Shown here: positions 21,345 to 33,146 of the stretch, piece by piece
Layout of the letters: each line of letters starts with the position of its first letter
Position numbering within the stretch: the stretch's first letter is position 1
DNA from: Hyposmocoma kahamanoa
Taxonomy: Eukaryota; Arthropoda; Insecta; Lepidoptera; Cosmopterigidae
Length of the DNA: 64,000 nt
Assembly (NCBI RefSeq): GCF_003589595.1
Contig: NW_020654422.1
Span: forward strand, 7,767,485-7,831,484
Reading direction: 5' to 3'
Translations under genes and position numbers: made by a program
The notes under the pieces: generated by a model
What the model was told of the DNA's origin: nothing
Database searches by the model: none
What the model saw: the letters and a program-made list of their open reading frames with translations, nothing else

Positions 21345-21500
21345 AATTCGGCTTTGGCGGCCCATGCGCTTTAGTACTGTGGGCACAAAATGAGGCGATC
21401 TCGGGTTCGGTTACCGGTACCAATTTGGGAAATAAACTTTACGAATTCATTCTGATCTGAGTGTTCTGAGTGTTGATTTGACAGTTAACTTGTAAAAGTC
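21345..21500 (+). mobile_element. SINE5, tRNA-derived SINE-like element
   Basis: A tRNA-like head GCGGCCCATGCGC...GATCTCGGGTTCGGTTACCGG carries a B-box-like segment (about 21402-21417), followed by a body ending TTCTGATCTGAGTGTTCTGAGTG. It resembles a lepidopteran SINE head from memory. It is a single copy in this window and the 3' boundary is unclear. Confidence 0.45.
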
Positions 21501-24500
21501 AATGAGCTTTTTTATTTGAGGTCGTATGTTATGAAAAAAGGTTACATTTTTTGATATTCATAAAAAGTTTTTTTCATTTATTCTTCCGCTATGAACAATA
21601 TCCAAGCCTATTTTAATGTTAACGTTCGAACTGAATAAATAAATTCTATTGTTTTCGTGAATTTAAGATGAATGTTTTAAGTTACTCTGGTTTTGTATTC
21701 CAATTTGCAACAACTTTCTTGAGAATTTGTTACTGAATACCGAACAACAATTACAGTTTTGTTGTACTAAATACATCATGATTGAAATGTTCAACCTTTT
21801 CTTTATTATGTAAATAATAACTGGTTGCATTAGGAGAGCATTGAGCCCGTGTTCCAATAGTGGTTTGGTCCCACTATTGCGTGCGTTGCCTTGGTGTTTG
21901 CGGTGCGTTGGTAAAAAACTGTACAAATTGTATTTAGTCCACGATTTGAGCAGGCTTTATATCAGTAAACAAGTTAGGTAGCTGCGGCATACAAGTCAAT
22001 GACCAGATGAAGCAAGTTGTCCACTTTGTCGTACGTCTATGGCAGCATCTCGTAAACTACTGCAGTAAAATATTTAAAGCTACGACCGCTACACCGAGCG
22101 TAGTAAAACTAAGAAATAAAGCTCGAGCTCACTTTTATTGGTTTGTGTAACTCAAAATACTAATAACGCATACTTTTTGAGCTAATTCTTGTGATACTTT
22201 CATATCTTGCTGAAATAGCAAAAATACATTATAAGGTAGTATTCATTAGAAGTGAATATGTTGTTTACACGTGCGAATATCCTATAAACAAAACACTGTC
22301 ACACACAACTAACCCGGAAAAGAAACCGAATGTATCGATTTCTACTTGATTATTTTCATATGAGGTGCTCCATTTCAGACTTTTACGACTGTATATGTCT
22401 TCTGAGAGCGATAACTTAGTCATTTTATGTTCACCCCTTCTTGCTCCGTGTACTTACTTCGGGAAGTTCAGCGTGCGAGTCCCTGAGGAGAGTCATAAAC
22501 ACGCATATGCTTTTCCATCTTCCATTTAGATACGTTCTTCTTCTTTTTTTAATAATAAATTCTTTCATTAGCCGAAATAAAAGAAAAGATGCCGTTTTAT
22601 TATGTGCTTTTACATTATGATACTGAAATTCTCCCGCTGTTTTCTTATCTTATGACTTATGCGAAATAAGATTTGTATTATTCTTACATTCTTTTTGTTA
22701 AATAAGGCTAAAACTTGAAGCTTCTTAGCTCATGACGACCTTCTAAGCCTCAAATAACGGTTAGTCCAAAGTTTCTACGAATCGAAGAGTACGCAACACA
22801 AATAAGTGTGTTAAGTGAAATATAAAAAGAAAAGAAAAGACGAGAACAAATAGCAGGTCGGGTTATATCGTAAGAGGAATCAAATCGGTCGCGCGTCGCA
22901 CTTTATAGTTTTAATATCACCGGGTTGAGGTTGGCGAGTTATACTAGAAACGCGCTTTCCCTACAAATGTGTCTCTTTCGCCACCACTTCTGAACATGTG
23001 CACGGAACGAACAGAAGTTGTACGGGTTAATATACTAACCGAGCGTTCGCCGCTATGGTTTCAATATCGGAGTGTTTTCATTACAAACATGTTATTACGA
23101 CTCTCTAGCGCTAGAGAAATTGATTAAGCTGCGACTATAAATAAAGCGGCAAGTAAATTACGTTTACACGGCTGAATGTAAAAAAGACAACAAACAGCGT
23201 TACCTCTGTCAAAATTGTGCCTCGAATGTTCGTTTAAAATAAACATTTGAAGCCTTCTCGTGTTAATGTAAAAAGACTCTGGCTCACGGCTTAGGCAGGC
23301 GGGCGTAAGTTATTTTCTTTTTATATTTTCCTTGAGTCGCCCGGGGCGCTCTCTCCCGGGGCAGATAATTTCGTACAAGCTACGTGCTGCGTCCTTCGCT
23401 GTCGTAGCCAGTTGGCCTGATTGCCTTCGAAGCCTCAACGCAACTAAAACATATTACACACGCACCTCGACCAAAGAGTATCGCGTTTACGAAGTCATAA
23501 GTATTTATTATTTTAATCAGGTAATACGAATTCAGCGCGTATTGCTTTCATATTGAGTTATCTAATACCCTGGGCACGAATAGACTGAAATTCTGTGATT
23601 AGGACCTGACAATTTTGGTAAAGCTTAATTTTATGTTTACGAGTTTACGTGTCCTGAAAGTTAGTGGACTTTCTATAGAGTGAAATCTTAACTTCATTTA
23701 GAAGAAAGTGCTTTGGTGGTTTAATATTATGGCAAAATGTGGCGATGTTTGTGATTGTTGAACTAAGGTGGAAAATGACTGCTATGTAAGTGTGTTAAAA
23801 AACTTCAAAGTTTAAAGTAAATTTGTAGATAATAAAAACAGAGTGCCACAGGGCACTTAGTGCGAGATTGACTTGTTTGAGTCGTATGTGGAAGCTGCTT
23901 TAAGGAATGTCTAGAATAAAAATCTAGAAATATTCTTGACCTTGGCAGATTTTTCTTGAACTGTGCGAATACTTTGTTTTTAAGACATCATGTATTTACA
24001 AACACCTGGTAATGAATGACAGTTCTCTTTGATTTATAAAATTTCGTAATTACAAATTTTGTTAATTTAAACTCTATTTAGTTAATGAGAGTTTGTTATT
24101 TCATTGTTATGTAATTCTTGTAGGTAATAACACTTCGTGCTTGTTCATACAAAACTAATTAAATAAAATGAATTTGAATGGTTATTAATTTAATAGGCAA
24201 CCTTATAGTGGAGACAACTGTCGGTTTGGGTTACATTGGGCACACGTCTATCAATAAAATAGGGCGTAAGGTGATGGGACGTGAGGTTCGCCCTAGATCC
24301 GGTCTTTTTATGGCAGGACCATATCGCCTCTCTCATCTAACTCGAAACCTTTGATCGTAGATCACGCGCAGATGAAAGGATTTCTGCGAAAAAAACTTGA
24401 CCTAATTTTGTGACATAAAATTCAGAAAATTAGTAGTAGTAGTTTTGATCAGTCATAATTTAAATTTTGACGATCGATTTCAGCGTAACTATTATAAACG

Positions 24501-25093
24501 TCTTTATAAGAAATATACCTACACTAATTCAAGGTACAAGGAACATAAATATGGAGATTTGTTAGAAATAGTTTCAGTACATTATCTATGTATTTTCTTA
24601 TCGAGAAATACTGTTCGGAATACGTAAGTTAAATCAAAAATATGTTTTGTTTTCGGTCAAACTGAACAAAACAAATAAGTATTTCGAAGGCTGTGGGGAA
24701 TCTATAACTCAATGGTAAGTTTTCCGAAGTTTCTCAACTCGTAGGTACCACGGCGAGGCGAATTCCAAACTGCTCCGTTGCTCTGTAGTTACCTGTAAAC
24801 AAAAACATTTGGTACATTTGTAAAAATGACACGTACCAATGAGATTATAATATAGCACAAAATATAATATTTTAACATGGTACACTTGGACTATGCGGTA
24901 AAATATCTACTTTATTAAAGAAACGTTTTGAAAAGTGTATTATTTCTCAAATTATGTTTTGTTAATTATATTCAGTTATGAATCGAACTTAAAAGTTCTA
25001 ACGTGTGTTTAATAAGTTTTTTGGTTAATTGAATTTCTTTTATTGGTTAATTTAAGTGTTTGTTTCTTAATTAATTAATTATTCATTTATAAG
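21501..25093. other. Low-copy DNA, possible unrecognised regulatory or exon content
   Basis: No gene or repeat recognised in 3.6 kb. An antisense 87-codon frame at 21663-21926 and a 74-codon frame at 23332-23556 (TTG start) lack motifs. The segment 22850-23450 is less AT-rich and looks non-repetitive. At 23338-23363 a GCCCGGGGC-type block occurs twice. This is the kind of DNA where conserved non-coding elements would sit, but nothing proves it. Confidence 0.35.
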
Positions 25094-25645
25094 CAGTAGA
25101 GCTCCTTGTGAAAGAGTTCGTCCAGGAAAGTATTGTCACCTTACTAAAGTTATTTCTGCCACCAAACAGTAATATGAGCGTTAATGCGTTCCGATTTTGA
25201 TGGGACTTGTCAACTTATGTCTTAGGATGACGGGCGCGAAAGTAAACCCACTGTGGCACTGCAACTAGTGGCAGTAGAGCTTTCTTGTGAAAGAATTCGT
25301 CCAGGAAAGCACTGCCATCTTATCTATTTCTGCCGGCAAGCAGTAATGTCAGCATTACTGTGTTCCGGTTTAAAAGGTAAGGGTGCTGGTGAAATTACAG
25401 GCACATGGGACTTGTCAATTTTATCTCAGGGTGACGGGCGCAGTGGCAGTGCTCCTGAGATCTTTGCGATTGATCGCTCTGATTGGCGCCGCAACTGTTA
25501 TGGACAGGCGTGTAGCTTACCATCAGACGCAGGACTTGTTCGATCCTTCACTTAATATTAAAAAAAAAACTGTTATGGACAGGCGTGTCGCTAACCATTA
25601 GGCACACGATTTGTTCGTCCTGTCATTTGGTATCATAAAAAATTC
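25094..25645 (+). mobile_element. Family B retroposon (outer copy), split by a second family B copy
   Basis: The 5' part (25094-25266) starts AGCAGTAGAGCTCC and runs to GTGGCACTGCAACT. The 3' part resumes at about 25568 with ACTGTTATGGACAGGCG and ends CATTTGGTATCATAAAAAA. The two parts join seamlessly in the family order once the inner copy is removed. The middle carries an internal deletion and damage around 25190-25250. Confidence 0.8.
25267..25567 (+). mobile_element. Family B retroposon (inner copy), full-length, A-tailed
   Basis: It starts GGCAGTAGAGCTTTC and ends CACTTAATATTA plus a run of A. It contains the perfect hairpin CAGTAATGTCAGCATTACTG (about 25341-25360) and GGTGACGGGCGCAGTGGCAGTGC. 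It is flanked by AACT (25263-25266 and 25568-25571), a likely but A-tail-ambiguous target duplication. This copy fixes the family's sense strand and its A-rich 3' end. Confidence 0.85.
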
Positions 25646-27177
25646 CCGTTATTCGTTTTGGTTTAAATGCATTCCATTTAATTTACTTGTAGCTAAATTT
25701 TGTTCCTTAAAATAGTAATTATTTCACGGTAGATACTTACTAGAACTTTTCCTTTCAAGCAGATTATGCGCCTACGGGTCACAGTACGCCTAATACTTCA
25801 CGAACAACCGTTGGTGACTTCTATATTTTAAAATAATGAGCTTTATTCATTTTGTTCACCTGTGTTGTAGGTACTATATATAGTTCCATTAAACCGCTTT
25901 ATAGATAAAATTCATAGCAAACATTGGGTACGAAATTTTTTTTTCGTAGGCTAAGTTAATAGGCAACCATTTATAAATCACACAATGTTTGTTTTCCGCA
26001 TTTGTATCTTATGAAGCTCCCAGTGTTTTGTACTAGATCAATAATTAATAGCAGACAGAAAACATTACCTATATCAGTAATAATAAAAAAGGCTGTTTCT
26101 CATTGTGAAATATTCTTGGCGCTTTATTAAAAAAAAATAAGGAAAGGAATTTCTATATAATGAATTAACGATACATTATTAATATACATACATTAATATA
26201 TGAAACATTATACATTTTTAAAGTTCTGTGTAACGTTAACCGTTTTGTATAATGAGCTATACCTTTATGGTGTTCCATTATGATTACAAAGTTACTAAGG
26301 TTTCTCGCTTATTCCTTGCTGCTAAGCGAGTTGTTAAAAAGAGCGACAAGAACCGTTTCCAATTTGGACGCGGTGAACTTTTATTTCGGCGGCCTTACGT
26401 GAGCTGAAACGTGAGTAATAAGATTAAAAATAAATTATGTTCCGTGTAAAGGGCGCCCATAAACCGGTGGGCACGTGTGCGTACAGCCAACCGTTCCTAT
26501 GGTTTTTCCATCAGCAAAAATGGGATTGTCATTTGTTGTCTTTAATTATTATGCTAACACCTTCATGTTGCGTACTCGAGATTACACAGATAATGTAATG
26601 TATACACTTGTTTTTTTACATCTTTTACATGTTCGAGAACGTTGAGTTTATAATTTCTTTTTGTGTTTTCGTTATTTTGATTGGAAGACAAACAATGTAA
26701 TACTGCAGTAAGGCTTATCTCAACTTTGTTGTAGATCTTAGATGTTATCGCAGAAGTTATAAATAGCTTTGCAACTCAACTTAAAACTGAATTCCAGTAA
26801 ACTCCCAAGAACATTTTGGATGTAATTTAAATCTTAAAGCCCATTATGTCGCAATAAAATACCTAAACAGACCAAATATATATCTGGGGGATAATAAAAC
26901 TTTTTCTGTGCTAAGTTTTAAGTTGGGACCATGAACAACAGAGCTACTGCGGTTTTCTCGACCTGAATAGTTCAGTGAAATTCGCCGAACAATCCGCTGG
27001 AAGCGTGCCGAATGTTGCAGTTAAATAATTTGTGATAACCGCTTTCATTAATCCAAGTTTTTAGAGGAATTTCTCATTCTTAATAGTACGTCAACATCAG
27101 TTTGAAATGCATGGAATAAGTAGTTTTGTGTGACTTAGTGTTAATCTTAATTAGAAACGGTAAATTCTTAGACCTTT
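25646..27177. other. No recognisable gene
   Basis: AT-rich low-copy DNA. A moderately GC-rich patch lies at about 26380-26510. Nothing is identified. Confidence 0.4.
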
Positions 27178-27425
27178 TTTATAATAATAAAAATAATAAT
27201 ACAATAATATGTGCCAGAGAACTACACCAATTGCCTGGTCTCAAACTAGGGAATTCCCTGTACTAAGAGTACCAGAGCAACGGAATTCTATGGTGCTTTC
27301 CAGAATACCCAAACCAAAACTGATTTAGAAAGTTCATTTCCTAAATTGGTCTTACCGGGAATTGAACCCGGGACCTCCGCATCCATAATGCGGCGTCATA
27401 ATGTAAAATCGTTAGGTCACTAAAT
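27178..27425 (-). mobile_element. SINE4, tRNA-derived SINE
   Basis: On the minus strand the head GTGACCTAACGATT..TGCGGAGGTCCCGGGTTCAATTCCCGG carries a clear B-box-like GGTTCAATTCC. It is followed by AAGACCAATTTAGGAAAT, a body with CTCTGGTACTC, and a tail of TATTATTATTTTTATTATTAT. The antisense orientation is set by the tail at the low-coordinate end. It is the only copy of this family in the window. Confidence 0.7.
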
Positions 27426-29479
27426 ATGATGAATTATCACGTTTGGAGTCAGAAGGACTAAATAACCAATTTCTAACATTTTCTCCTACCAAATGGCATC
27501 CAAAATTTGCAACATTGAAATAAGGGCTCTAAAAAAATTTTAGTAAAACAATAAAATTCATAGAGCGAGCAAGCTGCACTTCTAACAAAGTGGAACGATT
27601 TGGGTTGACTCTGCGATGACAGACCGAATGCTCTACAAAATATGGCACTGTATTTTATCACATTGTTGCGGCATTACTATTATAATTCATCGAAGAATTC
27701 TGATCGGAATGTATACTGCCTGAATTTGAATAAAACACTCCTTACCACTCAGTTGGAACAACTCAACTGCCAATCGAGCTCCTAATACTTCACCTTTATG
27801 TTTCTAATTGTATTCTGACCAGAATTACCCAGCAGGTATTTTATTGTGAGAACTTTTTATACCTCGCAGATGCTTCCCTCAGTAATTTGTTGGAAGCTGC
27901 TGTAAAAAATATGAAAAACTTTAGGAGTGTTAACCGTGTATTGCAACATTTGACTTTTGTTCAGAGGATCATCTCCTCAGAGGGGCCTTGATGGAATATC
28001 TGTGTGCATTGTGAGTTTACTGTAATAATTGAAGCAGCATGTTAGTTTTGTCAATTAATACAAACAAGTCACTTTGGTTACACTATTTATTTAGGACAGG
28101 TTACATCTCAATTAATTAGAGTGGAAATATTAGAGTCCAGTTTAATTTCGTTTCAAATTCTACCACGTCAGTCGTATTTATCTATCATGTTGAAATTGAG
28201 CTTTGCTGGGTTAGTAGACTGTTTTTGATGTTACTTCTTCGTTCAGTTACTGCAAATTTTATTTCTATTAACTATATCTTTATTAACTTTTCTGCGTTAT
28301 ATAATTTATTGTAATTTAATCTCATATATTATTTTTACATCTATATTTAAATGAATGTTCCTGCATTTAAAAAAGACGTTACAAAAACGTTCCATTGTAG
28401 GAATGGGAAAAATCCACAAAACCTTTACAGACTTAATTAATTAGGTACACAGTTATAGAAAATTTGTGGAGAGTTGACCCTTTATAAATTACTTGGAGTT
28501 AAAACGGTTCCGGAGTTATGGTCACGGTGGGACTGTTTTTTAAGATAAATTTGCTTGAAGATGTGCCTTAATATATCACGGTCGAGTAGAAGACAGGTAT
28601 TGATGGACTGAGCCTGTAGTCTGTCTTTTGTTCACTTTAGAGGTAGATACATCACCACCATGACGTAGATCCGTTACCACTGACGTGTGTGTGGACCTTA
28701 TAAAATTGGAAATGTTTTACCTTGCTATATAATCTTTGACCACTGTTAGCCTGCACTTACACTGCGATAGGCCAATTAAATTATGCGACCTAATAATATA
28801 ACCCTTAGCCGTGTAGGAATGTGGTTGTGCTTTCAGCTATAATATTTACTAAATGGCTGACTTTCGTGGAGGCTGGAAGATTCCTGGACGTGATAGAAGC
28901 AAATAATACCTTTGTACATGCAATATTTGTAGATATGAAAACAGTGACTATTGATAGTTTTCATTTATAGAGAGAAATATCATTTACTATCGACATGAAA
29001 TTTTACATACGAAGTATTATACAACTTGACTACACGCATACTATACTGGTGAACTTTTAGGGTTATTTTCAAATAAGGTCTAGGGATTGGAATTTGAAAA
29101 CAAAGCAACTTGATTGAATGGGGTATGAATTTAGAAGGCTATCTTCATACCTTCCAAATATTTTTTGTAAACTTTTGCTTGCATAGTTTTTGTCTCATTG
29201 GTAACGATTCGCAAAATTATATCCCTCCGCTTACCCTTGAAGTTTATTCAAATTAATATTTAGTCTTGTTAATTTTATAGAAAAAAGTTAGTTTCAAACA
29301 TTTTCGATATTGAGAAGGAAAATAAGACGAGTTATGTTATACGAGCGTGTAGCGTGTTCGAGAGTGACAGGAGGTCCTGGTTTGTTCATTATCATTTATT
29401 ACTGAAGAATGGAAAGATAGACTTTAGGACCCTTTCTTTATATACGGTTCAAGATATAATCACAAGCAAATACCAACGT
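27426..29479. other. No recognisable gene
   Basis: About 2 kb of AT-rich DNA. A 62-codon antisense frame (27473-27661) has no known motif. The right end (about 29340-29480) may already belong to the LINE relic that follows, but I cannot read protein motifs in it. Confidence 0.4.
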
Positions 29480-30425
29480 CGCTCAACCGATGATGGTATT
29501 GAGTTGATGAAACATATACCTGAAGTACGAAGAAGGCTCGCATGATGCTATTTGTAGACCTTTCTAAGACATGTAATTGTACACTCTGGCCAGGAAACTT
29601 CGCCATTATCGTGGGGAGGTCGTGAGCTTAACCTTCCTAAATCATATTTGAACGATAGGGTCCAAGAGGGTCGATGTTAATTGGACGAGATCATCAGGAT
29701 CTGCAATTAGCACGTGTGTCCGTCAAGGATCAATTCAAGGCCCAATTTTATTTTTAGTTTTTATTATTGACTTGCTTAACCCCGTGATATGATGAGATAA
29801 TACTATTCCCCTATTATTTAGAGTTAAGAGACACCAATGTTTGTTTGATGTTGTGAATAAGGTTGTTTCAAAGCTTGGTTAGTATTTAATAAAAAATTTA
29901 GTATTTAATAAACGCGTCCCATCGTCGGTCACATCGTCGCTTAACATCAGGTGAGATTGTGGCCAAGCGTGTGTCTATTATATATTAAAAAAAAAAAAAA
30001 ATAACCTGCTCTTAAGGAGCAAAAAAACCAATTCTGCGAAATTGCCATTCGTTAGACAGATAGTAATAAACATACATAGTAATAAACAGTAGTTAGAAAT
30101 TCAAAATTTAACCTTGTACTGTTGTAGTTTTAGGTAAAACTTTAGATGCTAAATTGCAATGAGGTTCACAAATAACAAAGTTGTCAAAGCTATCCAGCAG
30201 TTCAGGATAAGCCATTAAAAATATATGAATACTTCAGAAAGTTTTGGTCAGAACGAAGAAACCGCTAGATTGGTTTACACGGTATGTACATACGGTATTT
30301 TGATTTCGAGTAATGCTGCCGACATTAAGGAAATCTTTGTCTTGCATAAAACGTATCGTTAGGGCAATATACAAGCTGAGTCCCAGAATGTCCCCGAGAA
30401 ACGAGTTTAAAAAAAATTGCATTCT
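29480..30425 (+). pseudogene. LINE reverse transcriptase relic, interrupted
   Basis: Reverse transcriptase blocks can be followed on the plus strand through many frame breaks: RSTDDGIELMKHI; LFVDLSK then a damaged AFDC; RKLRHYRG; YLNDRVQ; RSSGSAIST; VRQGSI and GPILFLVFIIDLL; then LLFRVKRHQC..VVNKVVSKL up to 29925. After an inserted tail the reading resumes at 29999 with NLLLRSKKTN, a GKTLDAKLQ core, NEETARLVYT, NAADIKEIFVLHK, and SPRMS-like text near 30390. It belongs to the same family as 16085-16850. The catalytic box is not legible and the enzyme is dead. Confidence 0.75.
29926..29998 (+). mobile_element. 3' end of another LINE/SINE, A-tailed, nested in LINE relic
   Basis: A short piece reads CATCGTCGCTTAACATCAGG then TGTGGCCAAGCGTGTG..ATTATATATTAAAAAAAA, with about 15 A. 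It sits exactly in a gap of the surrounding reverse transcriptase reading. Flanking AATAAAC and AAATAAC suggest a short target duplication. This is a heavily 5'-truncated retrotransposon insertion. It shares the ACATCAGGTG motif with other tails in the window. Confidence 0.7.
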
Positions 30426-30809
30426 TACATGAGAATCACAGTATAATATAATTTATGTTAAGGAGAATAGTCTTTTTTTTCCAAGAAAGTAGTGATGGAT
30501 ATAACATTAATACGTAAAACGAAAATAAACTTGCTGTTTTTGATAGTCGTGAAGACGATGAAAGTCACAAGTTCTTTTAAAAGGCAAAGTATACGCTTCT
30601 ATAATTTGATTGCAGTTGATATTCATAATTTTATTTAGCTTTTGCATATCCCCCGTTTAGGTTTTTCAGGTTGTTTCTAACTATGATATTTGAAATAAAT
30701 TTTGTAAGTGTTTTTTACTTATTCTTTTCAAGGGAATCTGCCAGTAGTTGTGTTTAATCAATGGACGATTCCAAGTGTGCTTTGTTTTACCTACGAAATA
30801 AAGATATTT

Positions 30810-31190
30810 TAAACGACTTCAAAAAAAGGACTGCATGTTTTTTTTTGTATGTATGTTACGCGATAACTCCGGTATTTGTGAAGCGATTTTCATGACTCTT
30901 TCTTTGTTGGAAAGAGGGTACCTCCATAGTGGTCCCATTTATTTTGAAGAAAATCATCCACCTTTAAGGTTGGCTGTTCACGCATGAAGATTCGTTTTTA
31001 TATATATAGCAATTATTTTAATGGTTAATTTTGCTATTCTCCAATTGAAGGCGTTTTTCTCTTTTAATATACTTTGAGTAGTGAGAACTTATTTTTAACC
31101 GACTTCCAAAAGGAGGAGTTTTCAATTCGACTGCTTTTTTTATTTTATTTTAAGACTTTCGTGGTTATTCACTAAATGATTATTACTAAT
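30810..31190 (+). repeat. Dispersed repeat with ACCGACTTC(A/C)AAAAGG-type blocks
   Basis: Two related starts, AACGACTTCAAAAAAAGG (about 30813) and AACCGACTTCCAAAAGGAGG (about 31097), flank a GTATGTTACGCGATAACTCC..GTGGTCCCATTTATTTTG body. I recognise this body as a common lepidopteran repeat of uncertain class. A CAATTATTTTAAT..TTTTGCTATTCTCCAATT segment (31010-31060) recurs at 32012-32060. Confidence 0.45.
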
Positions 31191-31194
31191 ATCG

Positions 31195-32010
31195 GGTTTC
31201 TTACCACGGTATGACTTCTTTTTATTTTTATTTTTCCGATATTTCGGAACGGGTGCTCGTTCCAAGGTCACGGGTTGACTGGACGGCGGCAGATGACAGC
31301 TTTAAGAGCAGACATAGTTGTCTACCTTCTTGCGCTGTCGACGACTACCTTCATCGCGATTTGTTGTGGCGTTACCATTGTCACTTACTTTTTTCACACA
31401 AACCACACTCACTGTATCCACACGCTAAACTTAACTCGAGGTGTTTTTGTTTTTATTACTGCACGCACTAAGGACCGGATTCCATGCACTGGACAGTTTA
31501 AAACCATAATCACGGTTAAATGTTTTGTACTTCGTGATCTCGATGGCTTCTCGTACCAACCGTGGTATGTAGTGACGTTCTGTCGAGAGTATGTGGGGGC
31601 TATGCAACTCGATCCAGTGGTTAGTGTCAGTCTGTGTGAGATGTCGTGCTTTAGCCGACTTCTGTGAATCATTGTTTATTACTGTTCGGATGTGTTCCTT
31701 CATACGATCGACAATAGTTCGTTTAGTCTGACCGATATACGAACTCCCACAACTGCAGTTCACTTTATAGCACCCGGTGTTTGTAAAGGAAGGTGGTCTT
31801 TTGGTGAACATAACATTTTTCCTATTTTGGTTAAGGGGGTGAAAACAGTTTTTATGGAAAACTTCCTTAGCAACCTGGCTATTTCATCTGTCACCCCTTG
31901 TACATAGGGCAGAAAAACTTGTAGTCTCTGTACGTCAATTTGCTTCTTCCTTTTGTGTATTGGTTGAAATGTTTTTATTTTGTATCCATTCTGTCGCAAA
32001 ACCGTCTATG
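31195..32010 (-). pseudogene. Penelope-like element: linker, GIY-YIG endonuclease and 3' UTR
   Basis: On the minus strand a frame from about 31999 has LPYVQGVTDEIARLLRKF, the segment that precedes the endonuclease in PLEs. A second frame (31811-31431) reads GCYKVNCSCGSSYIGQTKR, then MKEHI, HLTQT, LVREAIEI and GFKLSSAWNPVL. CYKVNC and SYIGQT are the GIY-YIG core equivalents, and the last blocks are the family C-terminus. The two frames are offset, so at least one shift lies near 31800. A CCGTGACCTTGGAACG..CCGTTCCGAAA motif follows in the 3' UTR. The reverse transcriptase domain is missing. The enzyme would nick DNA to prime PLE insertion. Confidence 0.8.
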
Positions 32011-32097
32011 TCAATTATTTTAATAGTTGGTTTTGCTATTCTCCAATTCAAGGCGATTTTCTCTCTCAGTGAGAACAGATTTTTATTATTTTTATGA

Positions 32098-32370
32098 CAA
32101 GTCCTGAATAGCGGCGCACTAGGACTAGAACTAATTATTTCAATAAAACTTGGCAAATATATGTAATTCTACGTACTTTTGAGGTCGGTTTTTAGTACTC
32201 TGATCTGAGATTATTGTTATATCCTGTGTCAAGTCCCGTATAGTAGCGAACTAGGGGATGAATCCGGGTTTGCGCACTTTCCGGTAACCGATTTCAATAA
32301 AATTTGGTAATTATACGTAATTCCACGTATTTTTGAGGTCGGTCTTTTTAGTACTCTGTATTGAGATTAT
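32098..32370 (+). repeat. Two diverged tandem copies of a roughly 130-bp unit
   Basis: The pattern CAAGTCC.G.ATAG..GC.AACTAGG ... ATTTCAATAAAA.TTGG ... ACGTA.TTTTGAGGTCGGT ... TTTAGTACTCTG occurs at 32098-32215 and again at 32229-32370. The second unit carries an extra stretch of about 28 bp (ATGAATCCGGG..CCGGTAACCG). This looks like an old tandem duplication within a larger repeat. Confidence 0.7.
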
Positions 32371-32579
32371 TAAATTTGTATTGTCAAATTTACGCATATT
32401 TAAATGTAATGAGTTGGTGTGACCTTTTTCGATGTCGACTTGCTATTTTAAAATATGGGTGGCTAACTAACAAACCTACGGATGCGGACTGACAAGTTTG
32501 TGATTTTCCGTTTAGCGGAAGCTATATCACTTGATACCAACGATTTCATAATATTCTTTCGAAACTAAATTTCTATATT

Positions 32580-32704
32580 ATCTAGGGTCTAGGTGTGTGT
32601 GGTACCACCATTGTTTCAGAGATTTCCATAACACAAGTGATATAGCTACTTTTGGGATTACAGCAACGTATGTGATGTTGTCTAATATTTATTATTATTA
32701 GATT
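32580..32704 (+). mobile_element. SINE2, 5'-truncated copy
   Basis: It lacks the tRNA head but keeps the body CTAGGGTCTAGGTGTGTGTGG, CCATAACACAAGTG, and the 3' signature CAACGTATGTGATGTTGTC followed by TAATATTTATTATTATTA. The same 3' signature ends the headed copy at 37592-37765. Confidence 0.75.
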
Positions 32705-33146
32705 TCAACAGACCTTAGACTTATAAAAAATACTCGACTTGGATATTCTACTTTTCTTATTAGGACTACTTTCGTAGATCGGTGAGTAGACAACGAACGG
32801 ATCAACAATCGACAAGTATAAATAATTACAAGTTGATGTCAATAAAATATTCTATATCCACCATTAACGGTTACGCATAGGTTTTATTATCGCAAAAGGA
32901 ATGAAAATTAAATGGAATACAAATAAAAAAAAAACTAGGCACGTCCAACCTGCACCAATCCCTTTGCTCACGCCTCATGAGGGATTATCTCGTAAAAAGA
33001 GACTTCAATATTCTCTGTACATAATTATGAAAGTCACTGCATGTCACACACCGCATGTAACTCTCTGTATGCGAGTTCTGTTCATAATTTACTGACTATT
33101 TTTTAGTTCTGTATTTGTATTACATATTTCTTTACGCATGTTTTTT
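32705..33146. other. No recognisable feature
   Basis: AT-rich DNA with a 64-codon frame of no recognisable content. Confidence 0.4.

Noticed and set aside
25383..25601. A recurring frame of about 60-97 codons with a TATVMDRRVAYHQA-like stretch, open in several places (also near 15167, 40288, 52456, 54800)
   Set aside because: It lies inside family B copies. The similarity follows from repeat descent, start codons differ, and other copies break the frame, so it is not a gene family.
27358..27420. tRNA gene on the minus strand
   Set aside because: The B box is good, but a SINE body and ATT-rich tail follow, so it is the head of SINE4.
31211..31471. Plus-strand open frames over the PLE fragment
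   Set aside because: They are shadows of the minus-strand GIY-YIG frame, which has the recognisable motifs.
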